This document shows positions 60,192 to 64,000 of a DNA stretch of 64,000 bases, in pieces. Source of the stretch: Anaerolineae bacterium (GTDB taxonomy: Bacteria > Chloroflexota > Anaerolineae > 4572-78 > J111); assembly GCA_023151115.1 (NCBI GenBank), contig JAKLJP010000038.1, positions 11,395 to 75,394 of the forward strand, written 5' to 3'. Numbering within the stretch: position 1 is the first letter of the stretch; every line of letters starts with the position of its first letter. The notes below the pieces were generated by a model. The model made no database searches. It saw nothing but the letters and a program-made list of their open reading frames with translations, and was not told the origin of the DNA. A program made the position numbers and the translations under genes.

Positions 60192-60959
60192 TTATCGTTC
60201 CGCCCTGGAAATCACCCGTTGCAGGAACATTCTGGTTTGGGGGTTTTTGGGATTTTCAAAAAGCTGCTGCGGCGGTCCCTCCTCGGCAATCACGCCGCCT
60301 TCCATAAAAACCATGCGGTGGGCCACATCGTGGGCAAACGACATCTCGTGGGTGACACAGAGCATGGTCATGCCCTCGTCGGCCAGTTGGCGCATCACCT
60401 CCAGCACCTCGCCGATCAGTTCCGGGTCAAGGGCGCTGGTCGGCTCGTCAAAAAGCATGACTTTGGGCTGCATGGTCAAAGCGCGAGCAATGGCGACCCG
60501 CTGCTTTTGCCCGCCGGAGAGCCGGTTGGGGTACTCGTCGCGCTTGGCGCTGAGGCCCACTTTGGCTAAAAACGTCTCGCCGATAGCAATGGCCTCATCC
60601 TTTTTCATCTTTTTGACCGTGACCGGCGCTTCAATCAAGTTTTCCATTACCGACAGATGGGGGAAAAGGTTAAACTCCTGAAAAACCATGCCGGTGCGCA
60701 GGCGAATATCGTGAATAGTTTGCTTTTGTTCGTTGGTAAGTTTGTGCTGCTCCACATTAACCGACAGGCCATCCACCTCGATCCGGCCGTGGGTGGGCTG
60801 CTCCAGAAAATTGACACAGCGCAGCAAGGTTGATTTACCGGAGCCAGAACGGCCGATGATGGTCACAACCTCACCCTGCTGGACCTGCAAGGAGACGCCT
60901 TTGAGCACTTCCAACGGGCCAAAATTTTTGTGCAAATCCTGAATTTCGACGATAGCCAT
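60192..60959 (-). CDS. Polar amino acid ABC transporter ATP-binding protein (GlnQ/HisP type)
   Basis: A 255-residue ATPase with Walker [12 protein letters not shown] (about 35-45), Q-loop in [11 protein letters not shown], signature [15 protein letters not shown] and Walker [15 protein letters not shown], all closely matching the polar amino acid uptake (PAAT) family. It starts one base after the permease stop. No substrate-binding protein gene is in the window, so the pair must use one encoded elsewhere. Confidence 0.95.
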   Translation of the reverse strand: MAIVEIQDLHKNFGPLEVLKGVSLQVQQGEVVTIIGRSGSGKSTLLRCVNFLEQPTHGRIEVDGLSVNVEQHKLTNEQKQTIHDIRLRTGMVFQEFNLFPHLSVMENLIEAPVTVKKMKKDEAIAIGETFLAKVGLSAKRDEYPNRLSGGQKQRVAIARALTMQPKVMLFDEPTSALDPELIGEVLEVMRQLADEGMTMLCVTHEMSFAHDVAHRMVFMEGGVIAEEGPPQQLFENPKNPQTRMFLQRVISRAER

Positions 60960-60960
60960 C

Positions 60961-61791
60961 TTAACGATCCCCCCGCGACATATTTTTCTCGATGTTGGCC
61001 TGGATGAAAGAGAAAATAATGGTCATCAGCCAGTACCACAGCGCGGCCACCAGCAAAGCTTCCAGACCCTTGAAGTTAGCCCGCCCGACCTTGTTGGCCC
61101 GCCACATAATTTCCTGGACAAAGCCGGTGGCCGATACCAGGGCCGAATCTTTGAGCATGGCGATAAACTCGTTACCGGTGGGCGGCACCACCAGGCGCAG
61201 CGCCTGGGGCAGCACCACCCGGCGCATCATCTGGCCCGACGTCATGCCCAGAGCAATCGCCGCTTCACGCTGGCCCCGGCTCACACTCGAAATACCGGCC
61301 CGGAAAATCTCGCTCATATACGCGCCATAGTTGAGCGACAGAGCCAGCACACCGGCCATGGCCGGCGGCAGTTTGATCCCAATTTGAGGTAAAGCCAGGA
61401 AAAAGAAGAAGATTTGGAGATAAAGCGGGGTGCCGCGAATGAGGGAGACATAAAAGCTGGACAAGGCCACCAGCGGCGGCACCCCGGAGAGCCGGCCCAG
61501 CGCTGACAACAGAGCCAAAATACTGGCGCAAACGATAGACACCGCCGAAATCCACAGCGTTTGGACCACCCCGCCGCTAATAAAGCCGAACCAAGTGGCA
61601 ATAAACTCGGTATCCAGCTTGATCGCTTTGAGTGAAATGGGGCCAAAATTAAGGCTAAGCCCGCTGAACATCAAGATCAGCAGCCCCAAAATAATCACCC
61701 ACCAGATGACCACCTGAATACTGGACCAATATCTGGCCCGCTGCTGCTGCTGCAAAACAAGTTGCGTCTGGGATAATGCTCTTTCAGCCAC
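60961..61791 (-). CDS. Polar amino acid ABC transporter permease (HisM/GlnP type)
   Basis: A 276-residue inner membrane protein. An N-terminal amphipathic and hydrophobic stretch ([19 protein letters not shown]) precedes the conserved core of about five helices. The EAA loop, which contacts the ATPase, is at [20 protein letters not shown] (about residue 180). It carries the family's [11 protein letters not shown] motif. Genes with a single permease form homodimers. The ATPase follows with one base between. The start at 61791 has GGAGG nine bases upstream. Confidence 0.94.
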   Translation of the reverse strand: MAERALSQTQLVLQQQQRARYWSSIQVVIWWVIILGLLILMFSGLSLNFGPISLKAIKLDTEFIATWFGFISGGVVQTLWISAVSIVCASILALLSALGRLSGVPPLVALSSFYVSLIRGTPLYLQIFFFFLALPQIGIKLPPAMAGVLALSLNYGAYMSEIFRAGISSVSRGQREAAIALGMTSGQMMRRVVLPQALRLVVPPTGNEFIAMLKDSALVSATGFVQEIMWRANKVGRANFKGLEALLVAALWYWLMTIIFSFIQANIEKNMSRGDR

Positions 61792-61835
61792 GATGCCTCC
61801 TCCTTAGTTATTTATGATGGCTATTATTAAAGTGA

Positions 61836-61896
61836 CCACCGCACCCCCACCCTTTTCTCCCCCTCGTAGGGGGGGGTAGGGAGGGGGTAAGGACAA
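61836..61896. repeat. C-run/G-run palindrome (CCCCCACCC / GGGAGGGGG)
   Basis: CACCCCCACCCTTTTCTCCCCC faces GGGGGGGGTAGGGAGGGGG. Related hairpins are at 29804-29852 and 63948-63987. Confidence 0.6.
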
Positions 61897-61926
61897 AATC
61901 GGCGGTCGGTGGTCAGGGGTCGTGTA

Positions 61927-62478
61927 CTACACTCCCTCAAGCGTCACCGGAACGCGCACCAGTTCCCCTTTTTCATCTTCGCGCACCCGGTACAGGTCGT
62001 TGATACTGGCAACCCGGTCAATAAACAAAACGCCGTCCAGGTGATCAATTTCGTGATGAACCAGCACGGCGTCGAAGCCTTCAAAAACGCGGGTAAAGGG
62101 TTTGCCCCATTCATCCAGGCCCTTTACTTTGAGATAATGGGGACGCACGGTTTCGGCGTAGAGGCCGGGGAAACTGAGGCAGCCGTCAAAATCTTTTTCG
62201 GGCCGTCGCTCCTCAACAATTTCGGGGTTAATCAAAGCGATGGGCGGGCTTGGTTCATCCGCACTGCTTCCTCTGCCGCCCAGGCGGACCACAATCACTC
62301 GGCTGTGGACGTTGATCTGCGGCGCAGCCAGTCCAATCCCCTCCGGCCGGTCGAGCAGGGTATCCTTTAAATCCTTGATCAACAGTTTAATCCGCCGGTT
62401 GATAAAGCGAACCGGCTCGCTTTTTTTACGCAGTGCGGCTTCATTATCCGCGTATTGAACAATATCTCTAATCGCCAT
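61927..62478 (-). CDS. def: Peptide deformylase
   Basis: Removes the N-formyl group from nascent proteins, using Fe2+ or Zn2+. The 183-residue protein has the three PDF motifs: GIGLAAPQ (47-54), DGCLSFPG with the metal Cys near residue 100 (usual EGCLS, here Asp for Glu), and HHEIDHLDG with the metal His pair and catalytic Glu (usual QHExDHL, here His for Gln). The substitutions are conservative and occur in type III-like PDFs, so activity is plausible. ATG 62478 lies 32 bp after the metallo-hydrolase stop, suggesting an operon. A likely housekeeping gene. Confidence 0.93.
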   Translation of the reverse strand: MAIRDIVQYADNEAALRKKSEPVRFINRRIKLLIKDLKDTLLDRPEGIGLAAPQINVHSRVIVVRLGGRGSSADEPSPPIALINPEIVEERRPEKDFDGCLSFPGLYAETVRPHYLKVKGLDEWGKPFTRVFEGFDAVLVHHEIDHLDGVLFIDRVASINDLYRVREDEKGELVRVPVTLEGV

Positions 62479-62510
62479 AATGTTTCCGTTAAAGGTTGAA
62501 CGTTTGAACG

Positions 62511-63914
62511 TTATAAGGTAAAGGCTTGCCCTCGCGCCGGGATGTGGACTTCGGGGATGCCCTGCTGGCGGGCTGCTTCGGCCAGGGTGGTGGCCGGCTC
62601 GATTTCGCCATGCACCAAAAAGAGCTGGCGCGGATTGCCTCGCTCCTGGGCCAGCTTGAGCCAGGCCAGCAGGCCGTTGTGGTCGGCGTGGGCCGAATAA
62701 CCGTTGAGTTTGAACACTTTGGCCTGCACCCGATACTCTTCGCCAAAAATAGAAACCACCGGCTGACCGTCTAAAATTTTGCGGCCCAGGGTATTTTCAG
62801 CCTGGTAGCCGACAAACAGGATCATGTTGCGCGGGTCGCTGATATTGTGCTTGAGATGGTGCAGCACCCGGCCCGATTCAGCCATACCGGAGGCGCTAAT
62901 AATGATGGCCGGCTGGCTCAACTCATTGAGAGCTTTCGACTCCTCCACATCCCGAACGTAGGTAATCCCTTCAAAGCCAAAGGGATTGTGATTGTTGGTC
63001 GCCTTGATAAAGGCTTGCATCTCCTGGTCGTAGGCTTCGGGGTGCAGCCGAAAAATCTCGGTGGCGCTAACGGCCAACGGGCTGTCCACATAAATCCGGA
63101 TGTCGGGCAGTTCCCCGGCATCCTTCATCACATGCAAGGCATAAACCAACTCCTGCGTGCGCCCCAGCGCAAAAGCTGGAATAATAATTTTACCATTATT
63201 TTGATAAGCATCAAGCACCATGTGTTTGAGTTCAGCCCGCGCCTCTTCCGGCGGCTCGTGATAACGACCGCCGTAGGTGCTTTCCATGATAATAAAATCG
63301 GCCCCGTCTACCGGTTGCGGGTCGCGCAGAATGGGCAGGTTGGTCCGGCCCACATCGCCGCTGAAAACCAGGCGTTTCTGCTTACCGTGATCATCCAAAT
63401 CCAGCGTCACCGAAGCGGAACCGAGCAGATGCCCGGCATCGCGGTAATGCACCTGAACGCCGGGGAGCGGGCTAAAGGTGCGATCATATTCGATGGATTG
63501 GAACAGAGCCAAAGCTGCAATGGCGTCGGCCTGGGTATAAAGCGGCTCAAACGGTTTTTGTCCCTGCTTGACCCGGCGCTTGTTGACGTATTCCACGTCG
63601 CTTTCCTGGATGTGAGCCGAGTCGCGCAGCATAATCGCGGCCAGGTCGCGGGTGGCCGAGGTAGCCCAAATGGGGCCGCGATAGCCTTTTTTGACCAGGG
63701 TCGGAATATTGCCGATATGGTCAATATGGGCGTGGGAGACAATCAGGGCGTCAATATCGCTGGGGGCAAAGGGAAATTTGTTGTTGCGTTCAAAAGCCTC
63801 TTTGCGGCGGCCTTGATACATGCCGCAATCCAGCAGAATTTGATGGCCGTTCACCTTTAACAGGTGCATCGAGCCGGTGACCGTCTGCGCCGCGCCCCAA
63901 AATTGCAGTTCCAT
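62511..63914 (-). CDS. MBL-fold beta-CASP metallo-hydrolase (RNase-type)
   Basis: A 467-residue metallo-beta-lactamase-fold enzyme with beta-CASP insert, of the CPSF/YsxB-type RNA-processing branch. The zinc motif HAHIDHIG (near residue 60), DCGMYQG (residue 30), the third His in HYRDAGHLLGSASV (near 158), Asp in VFSGDVGRT and the C-terminal motifs ISASGMAESGR (motif A-like) and SAHADHNGLLAW (motif C) are all present. It is expected to cut RNA in a metal-dependent way; DNA or other esters are possible. Also near the C-terminus is LVHGE, as in this family. ATG 63914 begins just after a hairpin at the right edge. Confidence 0.93.
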   Translation of the reverse strand: MELQFWGAAQTVTGSMHLLKVNGHQILLDCGMYQGRRKEAFERNNKFPFAPSDIDALIVSHAHIDHIGNIPTLVKKGYRGPIWATSATRDLAAIMLRDSAHIQESDVEYVNKRRVKQGQKPFEPLYTQADAIAALALFQSIEYDRTFSPLPGVQVHYRDAGHLLGSASVTLDLDDHGKQKRLVFSGDVGRTNLPILRDPQPVDGADFIIMESTYGGRYHEPPEEARAELKHMVLDAYQNNGKIIIPAFALGRTQELVYALHVMKDAGELPDIRIYVDSPLAVSATEIFRLHPEAYDQEMQAFIKATNNHNPFGFEGITYVRDVEESKALNELSQPAIIISASGMAESGRVLHHLKHNISDPRNMILFVGYQAENTLGRKILDGQPVVSIFGEEYRVQAKVFKLNGYSAHADHNGLLAWLKLAQERGNPRQLFLVHGEIEPATTLAEAARQQGIPEVHIPARGQAFTL

Positions 63915-63947
63915 CGTTTTTCCGGGTGTGTTCGCTTTTGGGGGCAG

Positions 63948-63987
63948 ACCTCACCCCCCAACCCCCTCTCCGAAGCGGAGAGGGGGA
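63948..63987. repeat. CCCCCTCTCC / GGAGAGGGGG hairpin at the right edge
   Basis: Perfect arms CCCCTCTCCG and CGGAGAGGGG with an AAG loop, with outer CACCCCCCAACC. Same family as 61836-61896. Confidence 0.6.
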
Positions 63988-64000
63988 GAAGAGCGCCCTC

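Overview
The window looks like a chromosomal contig from an uncultured Chloroflexota bacterium, probably Anaerolineae-like. This is an inference from gene content (STAND NTPases, proline/threonine-rich anchored proteins, AlsB/RbsC-type sugar transport, GltB/GltD) and from the many hairpin repeats built from 7-8 bp units. Most of it is moderately GC-rich with GTG and TTG starts. A stretch at about 17.8-28.2 kb is clearly more AT-rich and looks acquired. No rRNA or tRNA gene was seen.

Layout. 0-1.4 kb: the 5' end of an ATPase gene leaving the window, and a patatin-like lipase. 1.6-9.9 kb: a catabolic operon for a rare sugar (SorC-type regulator, AlsB/RbsC/RbsA-type ABC transporter, NIPSNAP protein, zinc dehydrogenase, ROK kinase, ketose 3-epimerase-like protein), facing a minus-strand operon (PPOX-fold protein, SIS-domain isomerase/deglycase, second ROK protein). 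12.9-14.9 kb: a DtxR/FeoA metal regulator with a long structured leader, and a ferritin. 15-17.8 kb: anchored Pro/Thr-rich proteins, a lone receiver and an FHA protein. 17.8-28.2 kb: AT-rich accessory island. 28.3-34.7 kb: a receiver-PAS-histidine kinase, CAAX protease, 2H phosphoesterase, pentapeptide protein, alpha/beta hydrolase and a zinc-ribbon protein. 34.8-46.4 kb: gltB-gltD-gltB. 46.8-51.8 kb: a complete diversity-generating retroelement (DGR). 52.4-57.3 kb: an acyl-CoA dehydrogenase-like protein, an MNT/HEPN pair and a lipoprotein with two glycosidase-like domains. 57.5-63.9 kb: a STAND-TPR protein, a polar amino acid ABC pair, peptide deformylase and a beta-CASP metallo-hydrolase.

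Two systems stand out. The first is a tight five-gene minus-strand operon (27267 to 18889). It encodes a fusion of an endonuclease III-like HhH-GPD glycosylase with a C5-cytosine DNA methyltransferase, a NurA-like nuclease, a HerA-like translocase, a histidine kinase carrying a second GHKL ATPase at its N-terminus, and a receiver protein. I know of no named defence system with this composition. It reads as a modification/restriction-like system with a two-component switch built in.

The second is a DGR. It has a 119-bp template repeat, Avd, a reverse transcriptase with the DGR signature, and a target that joins a NACHT-type NTPase to a C-terminal FGE/C-type-lectin domain. All 16 template/variable mismatches fall at template adenines, so diversification has occurred in this lineage.

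A third theme is repeats. Nearly every intergenic gap carries a palindromic element, and several have entered open reading frames in frame, including all three glutamate synthase genes.
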